DNA of 64,000 bases, from positions 1-64,000 of the IMG/VR virus record IMGVR_UViG_3300035698_031273. The stretch is one strand, 5' to 3'. Every line of letters begins with the position of its first letter. Position 1 is the first letter of the stretch. Of the stretch, positions 23,194 through 32,538 are shown in pieces. The notes under the pieces are model-generated. The model did no database searches, was not told the DNA's origin, and worked only from the letters and a program-made list of their open reading frames with translations. The position numbers were made by a program, and so were the translations under genes. Source of the DNA: a virus.

Positions 23194-25872
23194 ATGGGAA
23201 TTATAATTTCGTACCCAAAATCATTTAATTATTTGAAATATGTCAATTATTTGAAATATGTCAAAAAAGTTGCTATGGATTTTCCTCAAGAAACTGATGT
23301 TATGCCTCAAATGGAGGGTGGAATGGGTGGAATGGGTACTGGTGGCACTGGTATTGCTGAATTACCTCCTCAAGAGACTGATATAGAAAATCAAATGAAG
23401 GATTATATTATTAAGAATTTAGGTAATGAAAATCCTGATATTGTTGACCAATCTTGGTTAGAAGAAAAAAATAAAAAAATATTTATGATGATTGCTGATA
23501 ATATTGGTGTGGAGAAGAATAGAAAAAAAGAAGCAGCCGATTTAGTAAATAGAGTTATGTTTGCTCAAGAACCAGAGAAAGAATATTTACCAACAAATAT
23601 AGAGAAGTCTTTGAATTCATCAAGAGCAGAATTTAATATCTTTACCACAGATAAGCCTATTAAAAAAGTACTGAAGACAATATTAAGGAGAATAACTAAC
23701 TACTCACATAAAGATGAGGCAACAGTAGAAGATGCAATGTGGAACTCATCTCTTAGAGTGTTTTTAAATAAAGAAGATTATGATTATTTTAGAGGGATAG
23801 AATCTGGAAAAAAGACAAGAATAAAAGATGAAAGAATTGATTTTTTTACTTTTGATAAAAAAAATAGTGAAAAAGAAACTGTGTTTCGTAATCGTAGTTT
23901 ATTATCAGAAGAAATTAATAATAAATTTAAAAATAGAGAGGGTGAAATAATTGATATTAACACGGTATCAGAAGGTGATTTGTATGAATTATTGGCAAAT
24001 CAAGAGGTTGCTCCATTAGTGATAGAACACTTTAATAATCTTTTCAATAATAGAGACCCTTTTTTTATGGAAGCTCTTTTTCTTAATATAAACAATAAAA
24101 CTTGGACTTACCTTAATCATGGAGTGGGTGCAGATATCCAAGAAGATGAAGTACAAAAATCTCTAAATTTTAGAACAGAAGAAGGAAGTAGTGTAGCAGA
24201 GATGACTCCTGAAGAAGCGGGGCAAAGTAGAATGGAGCAAAGTAATTTAACGGAAGAAGGAAAAGAAGTAGCCCAGGAGAGAATTAATGAGGCGGTAAGA
24301 GACGTATATTTAGATGGAGAAAATGCAATCGTTCCTCGTGTAGCAGGTGTATCCAAAGTGGTGTATGATTTTATGTCAAAATCAGCATTAGATCTGTTAG
24401 ATAAAATAGATGAATTTTTGAGGGTGACAAATGATATGGGTAGAAAATCATCACTTGAATCTACTAAAAAAAGATTAGATAAGATGAAAGGAGATTATAT
24501 TTATAATAAGGATGATGTTAATCATTTGCAGCCTATAGATAAAAAAGCATCATTAGAAGCAATAGAAGGAATAGAAAAATTAGATAAAAGAAATTTGGAA
24601 TTAATACCTAATGACAAGAGTTACATGGGGTTGGGACCTTATGCTCTAAAAAACAGAGCATTAAAGATGTTAAGAAAGGCAGAACGACTTGATTTGTATA
24701 CTTCTTTATTTGCGACAAATATAAACGAGGTATTACAACCGGGAAATGCTACAACGAATGATAAAGGAGTTCTGCAATATAGAGCTAAAAATTTACCTAG
24801 ATATATAGGCTCAAAAGAACAAAAACAAGGACAAGGGGGCTCTTCTTTTAATATTCCTGATACATTAATATCTCAAAGAGAAATTGCTGTAGATTCTGAG
24901 ACGGGGGATCCATTGCCGACATATGAAGGTAATAAAGGTCCAAGCAAAACTTTTATGGATTGGGATCCTAATTTTAGTTCTATGGTTCCTCCTCTTCAAT
25001 TGGCAGCATATTTTAAAAGAATGGGTGAAGTAAAACAAGAAATAAAGAAAGCTATTCAATTATCAATTGGTAGTTCTGAACACAATATAGGACTGGAAGA
25101 TATAGTGCAAAGTGTTTTAAAACACACAGGAAACACTGTTTATAGTTTTTTAAAAGAAATAAAACCAAATGTTTCTCAAGATGATATTGAAAAATTTATC
25201 AAGACCACTTTTTATCAAAATAATGACTATATAAACTACATACAAGGTGAACCGTTTATAGATAGTGAAGGCAAGAAAAAAAGGGGGATAGCCTTTAAGA
25301 GCATTAAGCCCCAATGGTATATGGAACCAGAATATCAAGATTATGCTCTTAGTTTACTGGATCCTACTGGGTCTGGGGTTATAACAGAGCAGGACGCTCA
25401 AATTTTAAAAGTATTTTCTAATTTTATGAACATAAGAGGGGAATATACTGGCAAAGGAAAAAAGTCAGAGGTTGGAGAAAGAGGAGCTAATGTTTCTTTA
25501 ACTGGCTTGCCTCGTGCTTTCAATTATTACAGATCACGTAAAGAGTATATCCCAATGGAAATAGTTAGGCAGGTTACTAAATATTTAAAGCCAGACGAAA
25601 AAACATCTATTCTTGAAAAGGCTCACGCTTATAATCTTGCTTTATACAATCATACACAAGAAGAAAAGAAAAAAACAAAAAGCCATTCTTTAGAACAAAT
25701 TGTATATGCCTATGAATTAGCAGTAGATAATATATATAAGTTATCTAATTTAAGACAAGATATGAAAATGTTTAAACTATCTTCAGTAGTACACGAAACT
25801 ATTAACATTAAAATTAAGCAGATCAAGAGAGATTTTAGTAAATTAGTAAGTTTATATAATATCTATGAATAA
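23194..25872 (+). CDS. Large phage protein, unknown function
   Basis: An 892-residue protein, mostly charged and helical. The N-terminus has two tandem NYLKYV units (from an exact 18-bp duplication), then a Met/Gly-rich linker (MEGGMGGMGTGGTG). Residues about 75-300 and 370-620 are helical with acidic stretches; the C-terminal part (about 760-890) is also helical. No catalytic motif or capsid/portal signature is recognised. AAGGA 10 bases before ATG 23194 supports the start. Its size and its position before the methyltransferase and structural genes suggest an internal or minor virion protein, but this is a guess. Confidence 0.7.
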   Translation: MGIIISYPKSFNYLKYVNYLKYVKKVAMDFPQETDVMPQMEGGMGGMGTGGTGIAELPPQETDIENQMKDYIIKNLGNENPDIVDQSWLEEKNKKIFMMIADNIGVEKNRKKEAADLVNRVMFAQEPEKEYLPTNIEKSLNSSRAEFNIFTTDKPIKKVLKTILRRITNYSHKDEATVEDAMWNSSLRVFLNKEDYDYFRGIESGKKTRIKDERIDFFTFDKKNSEKETVFRNRSLLSEEINNKFKNREGEIIDINTVSEGDLYELLANQEVAPLVIEHFNNLFNNRDPFFMEALFLNINNKTWTYLNHGVGADIQEDEVQKSLNFRTEEGSSVAEMTPEEAGQSRMEQSNLTEEGKEVAQERINEAVRDVYLDGENAIVPRVAGVSKVVYDFMSKSALDLLDKIDEFLRVTNDMGRKSSLESTKKRLDKMKGDYIYNKDDVNHLQPIDKKASLEAIEGIEKLDKRNLELIPNDKSYMGLGPYALKNRALKMLRKAERLDLYTSLFATNINEVLQPGNATTNDKGVLQYRAKNLPRYIGSKEQKQGQGGSSFNIPDTLISQREIAVDSETGDPLPTYEGNKGPSKTFMDWDPNFSSMVPPLQLAAYFKRMGEVKQEIKKAIQLSIGSSEHNIGLEDIVQSVLKHTGNTVYSFLKEIKPNVSQDDIEKFIKTTFYQNNDYINYIQGEPFIDSEGKKKRGIAFKSIKPQWYMEPEYQDYALSLLDPTGSGVITEQDAQILKVFSNFMNIRGEYTGKGKKSEVGERGANVSLTGLPRAFNYYRSRKEYIPMEIVRQVTKYLKPDEKTSILEKAHAYNLALYNHTQEEKKKTKSHSLEQIVYAYELAVDNIYKLSNLRQDMKMFKLSSVVHETINIKIKQIKRDFSKLVSLYNIYE
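23227..23262 (+). repeat. 18-bp perfect tandem duplication
   Basis: Two exact copies of an 18-base unit (AATTATTTGAAATATGTC) lie near the start of the 892-residue gene and keep the frame. They look like a recent slippage duplication. Confidence 0.9.
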
Positions 25873-26998
25873 TCTATATTTTCGTCTTGTAAATAATAAT
25901 GCTTTAGATGCACTAAAGAAACTACCAGATAATTCTGTGCATTGTTGTGTAACCTCTCCTCCTTATTGGTCTTTTCGGGATTATGGAGAAGTCAATCAAA
26001 TCGGGAAAGAACCAACTATAAAAGAATATATTATTAGTCTTTTAGATGTGTTCTGGGAATTAAAAAGAGTACTTAGAGATGATGGGAATCTTTGGTTGAA
26101 TGTAGGAGATGGATATTGTGGAGCAGGTCATTTAAATGATAGTACAGATCCTAATTTTCCTTTAGGTAAAAATGGTCAATATCTTGCTCTTAATAATAAA
26201 ATAGAAGGTTACAAAAATAAGGATTTATTAGGTATTCCATGGCAATTGTCTCAAGCACTGCAGAAACCAAAAATTAAATGTAATTGTTGTGGACTAAATG
26301 ATTATTGGGAAAAATGGGGTCATTTGGTTGATGGGAAAATATGTCCTTTTTGTAAAAAAATAGTTGATTATAAAATATCAGAAAAAGGATGGTATTTTCG
26401 TTCTGATGTAATATGGTATAAACTCAATAGTTATCCAGAAAAAGTGAAAGATAGACCAGTTAAAAGTCACGAATATCTTTTTTTACTATCAAAGAAAAAG
26501 ACTTATTACTTTGATTTTTATGCTATTAGACAGAAGGTAAAAGAACATTTGAAAGACAATAGTGCTAGAAAATTTGTGAAAAAGAATACGGTTTGGGAAT
26601 CTGGTATTTCAACATTTCGTGGAGCACATTTTGCTACTTTTCCCCCTAAATTAGTTGAACCTTGCATTTTAGCAAGTACAAGTGCCAAGGGTTGTTGTTC
26701 TTCTTGTGGTTCCCCATGGAAGAGGATTATTGAAATTAAAAAAGTAAGTTTTAAAAATCGGAGTAAAAAGGTTACTGATTATCGTTCTATAGGATGGGAA
26801 CCAACGTGTTCTTGTAAAAATAATGAGCCAATTCCTTCTACGGTTTTAGATTGTTTTAATGGGGCAGCTTCCACAGGAGTAGCAGCTTTAACAAATTCAA
26901 GAAATTATGTTGGAATTGAAATAAATTCCGATTATATAGATATCAGCAGGAATAGGTTAAGAGAAATAGACCCGTTGGGGATAGAGGAATTATTATGA
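25865..26998 (+). CDS. Beta-class DNA methyltransferase (N4-cytosine type) with zinc ribbons
   Basis: A 377-residue protein. Motif IV TSPPYWSF (about 30-37) comes first and motif I, LDCFNGAASTGVAAL with VGIEINSDYIDIS (about 330-365), last. This is the beta-class order, and SPPY favours cytosine-N4 methylation. An insertion at about 140-170 carries CNCC and CPFC pairs, probably a zinc ribbon, and a second Cys cluster (CCSSCG, then CSC) occurs at about 278-320. No restriction endonuclease gene is nearby, so it is likely an orphan phage methyltransferase protecting phage DNA. It overlaps the upstream gene by eight bases and the next by ATGA. Confidence 0.88.
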   Translation: MNNLYFRLVNNNALDALKKLPDNSVHCCVTSPPYWSFRDYGEVNQIGKEPTIKEYIISLLDVFWELKRVLRDDGNLWLNVGDGYCGAGHLNDSTDPNFPLGKNGQYLALNNKIEGYKNKDLLGIPWQLSQALQKPKIKCNCCGLNDYWEKWGHLVDGKICPFCKKIVDYKISEKGWYFRSDVIWYKLNSYPEKVKDRPVKSHEYLFLLSKKKTYYFDFYAIRQKVKEHLKDNSARKFVKKNTVWESGISTFRGAHFATFPPKLVEPCILASTSAKGCCSSCGSPWKRIIEIKKVSFKNRSKKVTDYRSIGWEPTCSCKNNEPIPSTVLDCFNGAASTGVAALTNSRNYVGIEINSDYIDISRNRLREIDPLGIEELL

Positions 26999-27168
26999 AA
27001 ATTACAGTCGTATGCTCTCATTGTGGAGAACACGATAAAGATCCTAATCTTGAGATTAATTTTCGTGATGGAAAAATTTATTATATATGTTCAGAATGCC
27101 GAAAAGAAAGTATTATTAGTTTAAAGGCAGAAAATAAACCTTTTCCCAGAGCCAGATTGACTCATTAA
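26995..27168 (+). CDS. Mini zinc-ribbon protein
   Basis: A 57-residue protein with two C-x-x-C knuckles: VVCSHCGE near the start and YICSECRKE about 24 residues later. This is the spacing of a single treble-clef or zinc-ribbon domain. The start overlaps the methyltransferase stop (ATGA) and the stop abuts the next ATG, so the three are probably translationally coupled. It may be a nucleic-acid-binding or protein-adaptor domain. Confidence 0.75.
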   Translation: MKITVVCSHCGEHDKDPNLEINFRDGKIYYICSECRKESIISLKAENKPFPRARLTH

Positions 27169-27777
27169 ATGTATTTTATTGTTAATAATAAAAAAAATGA
27201 GATAGTTATTTCCGATTTAAAGCTTTGTCTAGGACCAAGACAAGCTATGGATTTAGATAAAATATTTAAACGAGATCAAATAGAATATTCAAAAGATTTA
27301 AAATTAAGTATAAAAAAAGGCATTGTAACAATACGTCAAAAATCTCCGTCAGGTAGAGAACACCAAAGTACGATTATTAATACAAATAGTGGTGTTGGTG
27401 CCGAAGAAATAGAAAAAATAAAAGATGACTTAACTAAAGAAATACGTGATGGAATAGGTTCTATTAGAAATGATTTAGAACATCAAGATAGTAATAAAGA
27501 AACACCTCCCGTTAAACCAAATTCAGAAATGTCTGAATTAAAAGAAATATTATCTCAACTGACTGTTGCTGTTGGAGGTTTGTCTAAAGATGCTAAAACA
27601 GACGATAAAAATAATGAGTTAGAGACAGATGATATAGATGGTTCTGCTTTAACGGAAATACATAAACGTGCTGTTAATAAAATGACAAAAGATGTTTCCG
27701 GTTCAGTTAATAATATGGAATTACAAGAATTAGATTCTGTCGAAGATAATGTTTCTGAATTAGAAAATTTATTATAA
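27169..27777 (+). CDS. Phage protein, unknown function
   Basis: A 202-residue protein. A strand-rich N-terminal part (about 1-75: MYFIVNNKKNEIVISDLKL, RQAMDLD, KGIVTIRQKS) is followed by a coiled-coil-like helix (EEIEKIKDDLTKEIRDGIG, about 88-110) and an acidic, largely disordered C-terminal half with a second helix (MSELKEILSQLTVAVGG). It directly precedes the actin-like gene and might be its partner, but no sequence motif proves this. Confidence 0.68.
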   Translation: MYFIVNNKKNEIVISDLKLCLGPRQAMDLDKIFKRDQIEYSKDLKLSIKKGIVTIRQKSPSGREHQSTIINTNSGVGAEEIEKIKDDLTKEIRDGIGSIRNDLEHQDSNKETPPVKPNSEMSELKEILSQLTVAVGGLSKDAKTDDKNNELETDDIDGSALTEIHKRAVNKMTKDVSGSVNNMELQELDSVEDNVSELENLL

Positions 27778-27787
27778 GGAATAAATT

Positions 27788-28825
27788 ATGAGTAAAGCTA
27801 TAGCTTCCGATATCGGAACAATGTTTTTCCAAGTAGCAGAATTAAATGAAAATAAAAAAACTATAATAAAAACAATAAGAAATTCTTTTGTAGAACTAGA
27901 AGACTCTGAAGATGTAGAACAAGTTCTTCAACAAAACAAGTGGAAATATGTCAAAGACGAAGATAAATACTATGTTATTGGAGAAGATAGTCTCGTTGTA
28001 GCCAAAATGTTTCCTGGAAGAGTTGAATTAAGAAGACCTATGCAAGACGGTGTTCTTAATAAAGGGGAACAGAAAAAGATGTTGGTAATGGCAGAAATAA
28101 TTGAAAAAGCTATAGGGCAGGCTCCTGATGATAATTCTTTAGTTTGTATATGTGTATCGAGTCCCTCTGCTGATGGTTCTGCTGATAGTACTTTTCATCG
28201 TGCTCGTTTAGAAGGAATGTTTTCCAGATTGGGATGGAATGTAAAAGTAATAGATGAAGCATTGGCGGTTATATTGGCAGAAAAACCAGTTATTGTTGAA
28301 GAAGATGGAACAGAGTCTCCATTTAGTGGGATCGGAATAAGTCTAGGAGCGGGTCGGGCCAACTGTGTTTTAGCTTATAAAGGATTGCAAATTATAGGGT
28401 TCTCAGTTGCTAGATGTGGAGATTTTATTGATAAAAAAGTGGCTGATCAAACGGATACTCCTATTTCTCAAGTTATTTCTAGAAAAGAGAAAAAATTAGA
28501 TTTTGACAATATAGATTATGATGATGATATTTTATTTGCTTTAGATGCTTATTATGGAAGTGTAATAGAACATGTCTTTAAAATATTTTCTAATAAATTT
28601 AGTGAAGTAAAAAGTCAATTCGAAACACCATTAGATATTGTAATTGCTGGTGGTACCAGTATGCCTAATGGGTTTGAGAAAAAAGTTGAAAAAGTTATAA
28701 ATAAATTAAACCTTCCTTTTAAGATAAAAGAAGTGAGAAAATCTAAAGATCCAAGAAATGCAGTTGTTAAAGGACTTTTGACTCAAGCTATTATTAGCCA
28801 AAAAAGATTGGAAAAGAAAAAATAG
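27788..28825 (+). CDS. Actin-like ATPase (ParM/MreB superfamily)
   Basis: A 345-residue protein with the actin/Hsp70 ATPase pattern: phosphate-1 loop SDIGTMFFQVAE (about 7-18), phosphate-2 region GIGISLGAGRANCVLAYKG (about 179-197) and the adenosine loop IVIAGGTSMPNGFEKKV (about 287-303). Length and spacing match bacterial and phage actin-like filaments such as ParM/AlfA types. It could form a filament for genome or virion positioning, or be a non-polymerising relative. The upstream gene could be an adaptor. A strong terminator follows, so it ends its transcription unit. Confidence 0.82.
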   Translation: MSKAIASDIGTMFFQVAELNENKKTIIKTIRNSFVELEDSEDVEQVLQQNKWKYVKDEDKYYVIGEDSLVVAKMFPGRVELRRPMQDGVLNKGEQKKMLVMAEIIEKAIGQAPDDNSLVCICVSSPSADGSADSTFHRARLEGMFSRLGWNVKVIDEALAVILAEKPVIVEEDGTESPFSGIGISLGAGRANCVLAYKGLQIIGFSVARCGDFIDKKVADQTDTPISQVISRKEKKLDFDNIDYDDDILFALDAYYGSVIEHVFKIFSNKFSEVKSQFETPLDIVIAGGTSMPNGFEKKVEKVINKLNLPFKIKEVRKSKDPRNAVVKGLLTQAIISQKRLEKKK

Positions 28826-28865
28826 TCAAAAATAAACCTTAAAAAGGTTTTGGGAGTAATTTTTA

Positions 28866-28896
28866 AGAAACTAAATTAAGTTTAGTTTCTTTTTTT
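28866..28896 (+). terminator. Rho-independent terminator
   Basis: Perfect 10-bp stem AGAAACTAAA / TTTAGTTTCT with a 5-base loop, followed by a T run. A smaller hairpin (AACCTT/AAGGTT) lies just upstream. It separates the actin-like gene from the head-tail gene block. Confidence 0.88.
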
Positions 28897-28909
28897 ATGG
28901 AAAGATAAA

Positions 28910-29629
28910 ATGGGATATTCTTCTATTACTGATGTTCAGAATGTAATGGCACAGGCATTAACAAGTGCTACCACTGCTACTCTCTCGGGGACATCTAATC
29001 TTTTAAATGTCGGGAGAGTTTTAGACACAAATTTAGTAACAACTTCATTGATAGATAGTTATATTACATATGCAGATAATGAAATAGATAGTTATATTAG
29101 TAGTATATATAAAACTCCTCTTTGTGAATTGGCAGATTTTGAATCAGAAGTATATTCTGCTATTAGTGATTATAATTCATATCTTGTTATAGAAAGGGCT
29201 TGTCCTCTTTCTGTAGGAGATACAGTTATTTTAATTGAAGGGGAGTATGAAGAAAGGCATGTTATTGATGAGGTTATTGGAGATGGGGTTTATAGCACTA
29301 CAGATCCTATTCAATATGAATTTTCTACAGATGCCCGTTTAATAAGGGTGAAATTTCCAGATCCTATTACTTTAATATCTGCTCGAATAGCTGCTGCTAA
29401 TATTTTTGACAAGTATTTTGCTTCTCAAAACTCTCCAAATATTTCTGAATATGGAAAACATATAAGAGAATTGGCTAGGTCTGATATTAATAATATTTTA
29501 AACGGAAGAGCAACATTGCATGGTCAACTTAGAATTGGAAGAAGATTTTTTAATGCAAATTTGACTGATCAATATGATTTGCCCAGAGGAACTGAAAGTT
29601 CTAAAGATATTAGTGAATTAAGTAAGTAA
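28910..29629 (+). CDS. Head-tail connector protein, DUF1320/gp36-like
   Basis: A 239-residue protein. The core pattern is that of Mu gp36-type head-tail joining proteins: an N-terminal ITDVQNVMAQAL, then LIDSYITYADNEIDSYISSIYKTPL (positions about 46-72) and a later helix LISARIAAANIFDKYF. An insertion of about 45 residues (about 90-135) is strand-rich and unusual. It is the first gene after the terminator and opens the tail-morphogenesis block. Confidence 0.72.
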   Translation: MGYSSITDVQNVMAQALTSATTATLSGTSNLLNVGRVLDTNLVTTSLIDSYITYADNEIDSYISSIYKTPLCELADFESEVYSAISDYNSYLVIERACPLSVGDTVILIEGEYEERHVIDEVIGDGVYSTTDPIQYEFSTDARLIRVKFPDPITLISARIAAANIFDKYFASQNSPNISEYGKHIRELARSDINNILNGRATLHGQLRIGRRFFNANLTDQYDLPRGTESSKDISELSK

Positions 29630-29632
29630 CAT

Positions 29633-29944
29633 ATGGCTGATAATGAAAAATTTGTAAACGACATGGAACATACTTCTAATGAAATGAGGAAGATATCCAG
29701 TAGTGGTAATGTTGATTTTGTTTTAGGCTCTGATTTTGTTGACAATAAATTAAAAAATAAAAAGGTTAATACTAAACTTAGTAAGACAGATAAAGATGCT
29801 AGGGATGAAGCTAGATTTAGGAAAACGTTGTTTAAAGAACCTTTTGATGAATCTGGTACTCCTCCAGAAGAGATGGATGATGCAGAATTTTCTATTATAA
29901 ATAAATATATGGAACGATTTTTAGACAACTTATTTAATATTTGA
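29633..29944 (+). CDS. Small acidic phage protein, unknown function
   Basis: A 103-residue highly charged protein between the connector and the next structural gene. NVDFVLGSDFVDNKLKNKK is followed by helices rich in Lys, Arg and Asp, and a C-terminal helix (EFSIINKYMERFLDNLFNI). Such proteins in tail operons are often minor head-completion or assembly factors; nothing here proves it. Confidence 0.7.
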   Translation: MADNEKFVNDMEHTSNEMRKISSSGNVDFVLGSDFVDNKLKNKKVNTKLSKTDKDARDEARFRKTLFKEPFDESGTPPEEMDDAEFSIINKYMERFLDNLFNI

Positions 29945-29951
29945 AATTTTT

Positions 29952-30845
29952 ATGGAATATATTTTAGATAGTGTTAGAAGAATGGTAAAAAGATGGGTGT
30001 CTACTGCAACTCCTATTACGGTGAATACGTCTCCAGGGGACACAATGGTTACTGTTAGAAGTTCTATTCGGTTTAGAGCAGGAGAAGAAGTTATGCTAAG
30101 AGATCCTCTTAGATATGAAACAGGATTAGTAATAGATGAAATAATTGATAATAACACTATAAGTCTAACTACTCCAGTTTTAAATAAATGGACAGTGGCT
30201 CAAAATACCGTTTTAGAGAAAACTATAAATCAGATGTTTGTACAGGGTATTTATATTGGAGATCCAGAAGTTATTCCTATGTATCCAGCGATAACAGTAA
30301 ATGGGATGGATAGGAACTCAGAATGGCTTACTTTAGACAGTACAAAAGAGCGTTATAATGTTCAAATAAATATATATGTTATGGATAGTACTCAAGAAGA
30401 TGGATATAGATTTCTTTTGAAAATGACTGATATTATTCAAAAAGGTTTAAAAAAGAACATACTTCCTTTAGTTGGAAGTTATGATGTTATATCTCCTACT
30501 GCTGACATTGCTTTTGGAGATGAATATATAAAAGTTGATAGTACTTCTGATTTACCAGAAAGAGGAAGACTTATTATTGAAGATCAATATCAATCTCAAG
30601 AAACATGGCTACAAGAGATTGTAGATGATACTACTATAATAATAAATCAGGGAGCGTGCTATACTTTTGATAAAGATGATACCAGTATAATTGTTCCTAA
30701 TAGATTTATTTTTAATTCATGGCCTGCTACGATTGATTATGGAAAAATACATAAAGGTGACTTATTGAAAGCATCAACGATTAGTTGGTTCGCAGAAGAG
30801 GAAGAAATGCAGTTAATGAGAAAACAAGATACTCATTTAACTTAA
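29952..30845 (+). CDS. Probable head/tail structural protein
   Basis: A 297-residue strand-rich protein. It contains two similar beta modules: PGDTMVTVRSSIRFRAGEEVML with VIDEIIDNNTISL (about 27-70), and FGDEYIKVDSTSDLPERGRLII with IVDDTTIII (about 190-235). This 'signal-then-IxEIxDxTTI' module is common in phage tail proteins. A central block (RYNVQINIYVM, about 138-148) resembles tail-terminator or neck proteins. Neck or tail-completion protein is the best guess from order and content. Confidence 0.72.
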   Translation: MEYILDSVRRMVKRWVSTATPITVNTSPGDTMVTVRSSIRFRAGEEVMLRDPLRYETGLVIDEIIDNNTISLTTPVLNKWTVAQNTVLEKTINQMFVQGIYIGDPEVIPMYPAITVNGMDRNSEWLTLDSTKERYNVQINIYVMDSTQEDGYRFLLKMTDIIQKGLKKNILPLVGSYDVISPTADIAFGDEYIKVDSTSDLPERGRLIIEDQYQSQETWLQEIVDDTTIIINQGACYTFDKDDTSIIVPNRFIFNSWPATIDYGKIHKGDLLKASTISWFAEEEEMQLMRKQDTHLT

Positions 30846-30975
30846 TTTAAAAAAAAGGGTAAATATATAAAAAGTTGAAAAATAATAAATAGATGATTTG
30901 TAAAAAAGGTATTTGTTAATAGTTTTGGTATTTAAAATAGGTTTTTTAGAGTTATTAGAATAGGAGAGTTGAGTA

Positions 30976-31392
30976 ATGGCAGTTATAGCACAGTCAACAT
31001 ATTTAAGCATAGCTAATGATTATGATGCTGCTAGAGAATATATGTTAAGAGGTAAAGCTAGATTATTAGATGCGGTACAGACAATAGTCAATTTAACAGG
31101 AAATGCAGCACTCGCACCTGAAGTTGATTTGTTAAATATTTTTTGGGATAGTTATCAGGTTAATAACGAGTTCTTTTCTGGGACAAGCACCTTAATACCG
31201 GCAGTTAGAGCTATAAATAATCATGTGTTAAATGAAGGTAGCTATGCTAACTTAGATGCTTATTATGAAGATACCACAGGTGATTTGGGAGGCTTTACAG
31301 TTCCATGTTTTTGGGCACAAATGAGTATATCTGCAGGATTTAGTATTAGTGGTGGCAACATAGATCCATGTCCAACGGATTTTGATTATTAA
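30976..31392 (+). CDS. Small virion-associated protein, unknown function
   Basis: A 138-residue protein starting MAVIAQSTYLSIANDYDAAREY, helical in its first half (KARLLDAVQTIVNL) and Gly/Ser-rich at the end (GFSISGGN). Preceded by a GGAGAG ribosome-binding site after a 130-base AT-rich spacer, it is probably expressed strongly. Its position directly before the putative tail tube gene suggests a tail or decoration role. Confidence 0.68.
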   Translation: MAVIAQSTYLSIANDYDAAREYMLRGKARLLDAVQTIVNLTGNAALAPEVDLLNIFWDSYQVNNEFFSGTSTLIPAVRAINNHVLNEGSYANLDAYYEDTTGDLGGFTVPCFWAQMSISAGFSISGGNIDPCPTDFDY

Positions 31393-31457
31393 TTTAAGAC
31401 AAGATAATTCTTGTTTTAATATATTTTGTTTAAAGATTAAGAATAGGAGATAGACAT

Positions 31458-32483
31458 ATGGCTTTTGGCATACCTGCTGCTGCTATGGGATTTGTTGGGT
31501 TTGCGAGATTTAACATTCCCAATAATACTACCGTTGTAAGAGCAACAAGTGCTGATCTTAAGTTGAGTCAAGAAATTACGAAGCCCGATGTGATTGATAG
31601 TCGATTTGATCGTACTTTGTATCAATTGGGTCCAAAAATTGTAGAAGGATCTATTGAGTTTCCGGCTATCTTTGACAGTGGTACAACTCAGAATATTAGT
31701 GATGTAGCAAAGGCTTTGTACGAAAGAACGGTATATAGAGATACTTATGGAAAATTACAGTATATGGATGTTGAGGTGAAGTATAGTTATGAAAATGCTT
31801 CTTTTCTGTATCCTAATTGCATTATAAATAGTTGGAATTTTTCAGTTGATCAGCAAGATGTTATTAAAATAACTGTAAATGTAATAGGTGGAGTTAATGC
31901 CAACGAAGCGAGAATAAGTAAGGTTTTTGCGGAACCAACCGAAGCAAATATGGCTCTTACTCGTATTTGTACCTGGAACGATGCTGTTTTTAGAGTATTT
32001 AACTCTGATTTTGATCTAGATATTGGAGGTGAATGGATTAGGCATTTTGATGTAGAAATTAATAATGATGCTGAGCGTTTTTATACTCTTAATGGACTTC
32101 TTCTTCCTCAAGATGTTTCTCCTAAGAAAAGAGAAGTTACTGGTTCTATGATTATTATGGGTCGTCATCCTAATTTATCTAGTCAGGCTCTTACTAATCA
32201 AGAGCGTTGTACTGAAAGTACATGGGTTAAATTTGGATATCAGATATCAAATAGTCAGTGTGGAGCAGGTTTTTATTCTTGTTTACCAAATTCAGTTTTT
32301 CAAATTGAAGAAATAGCATTAACAAACGATCTTTTTGAAACAACAGTAAATTTCCATAATTTTCCTGTGGCTCGACAAAGATTAAGTACAGAGTCTTATG
32401 ATTTTAATCAGACTACTGGCTCAACAACTGATCCTGATCCTATGCTAAGATATATAAATGAGGATCCAGATTCATTTACATAA
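31458..32483 (+). CDS. Putative tail tube protein
   Basis: A 341-residue strand-rich protein starting MAFGIPAAAMGFVGFARFN. Features typical of long-tail tube proteins are a strand VVRATSADLKLSQEIT, a segment VEGSIEFPAIFD, and INSWNFSVDQQDVIKITVNVIGG (about 117-140), the last resembling the 'S-x-x-V-x-x-x-xxixxxxxg' tube motif. A second copy of such strands follows at 180-330. Good GGAG ribosome-binding site, a strong terminator after the gene, and position before the chaperone and tape measure all agree. Abundant expression is expected. Confidence 0.72.
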   Translation: MAFGIPAAAMGFVGFARFNIPNNTTVVRATSADLKLSQEITKPDVIDSRFDRTLYQLGPKIVEGSIEFPAIFDSGTTQNISDVAKALYERTVYRDTYGKLQYMDVEVKYSYENASFLYPNCIINSWNFSVDQQDVIKITVNVIGGVNANEARISKVFAEPTEANMALTRICTWNDAVFRVFNSDFDLDIGGEWIRHFDVEINNDAERFYTLNGLLLPQDVSPKKREVTGSMIIMGRHPNLSSQALTNQERCTESTWVKFGYQISNSQCGAGFYSCLPNSVFQIEEIALTNDLFETTVNFHNFPVARQRLSTESYDFNQTTGSTTDPDPMLRYINEDPDSFT

Positions 32484-32510
32484 TTTATTATAATTTTTCT
32501 CATTTTCTTT

Positions 32511-32538
32511 AAAAATCCCGTATTTCACGGGGTTTTTT
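32511..32538 (+). terminator. Rho-independent terminator
   Basis: CCCGT/ACGGG stem with a 5-base loop, flanked by A-rich and T-rich arms and a T6 run. It lies directly after the putative tail tube gene, allowing its level to be set separately from downstream genes. Confidence 0.85.

Noticed and set aside
26410-26425. IWYKLN in the methyltransferase
   Set aside because: Internal to the conserved methyltransferase core, where an I-W-x-K segment is common; not related to the tag.
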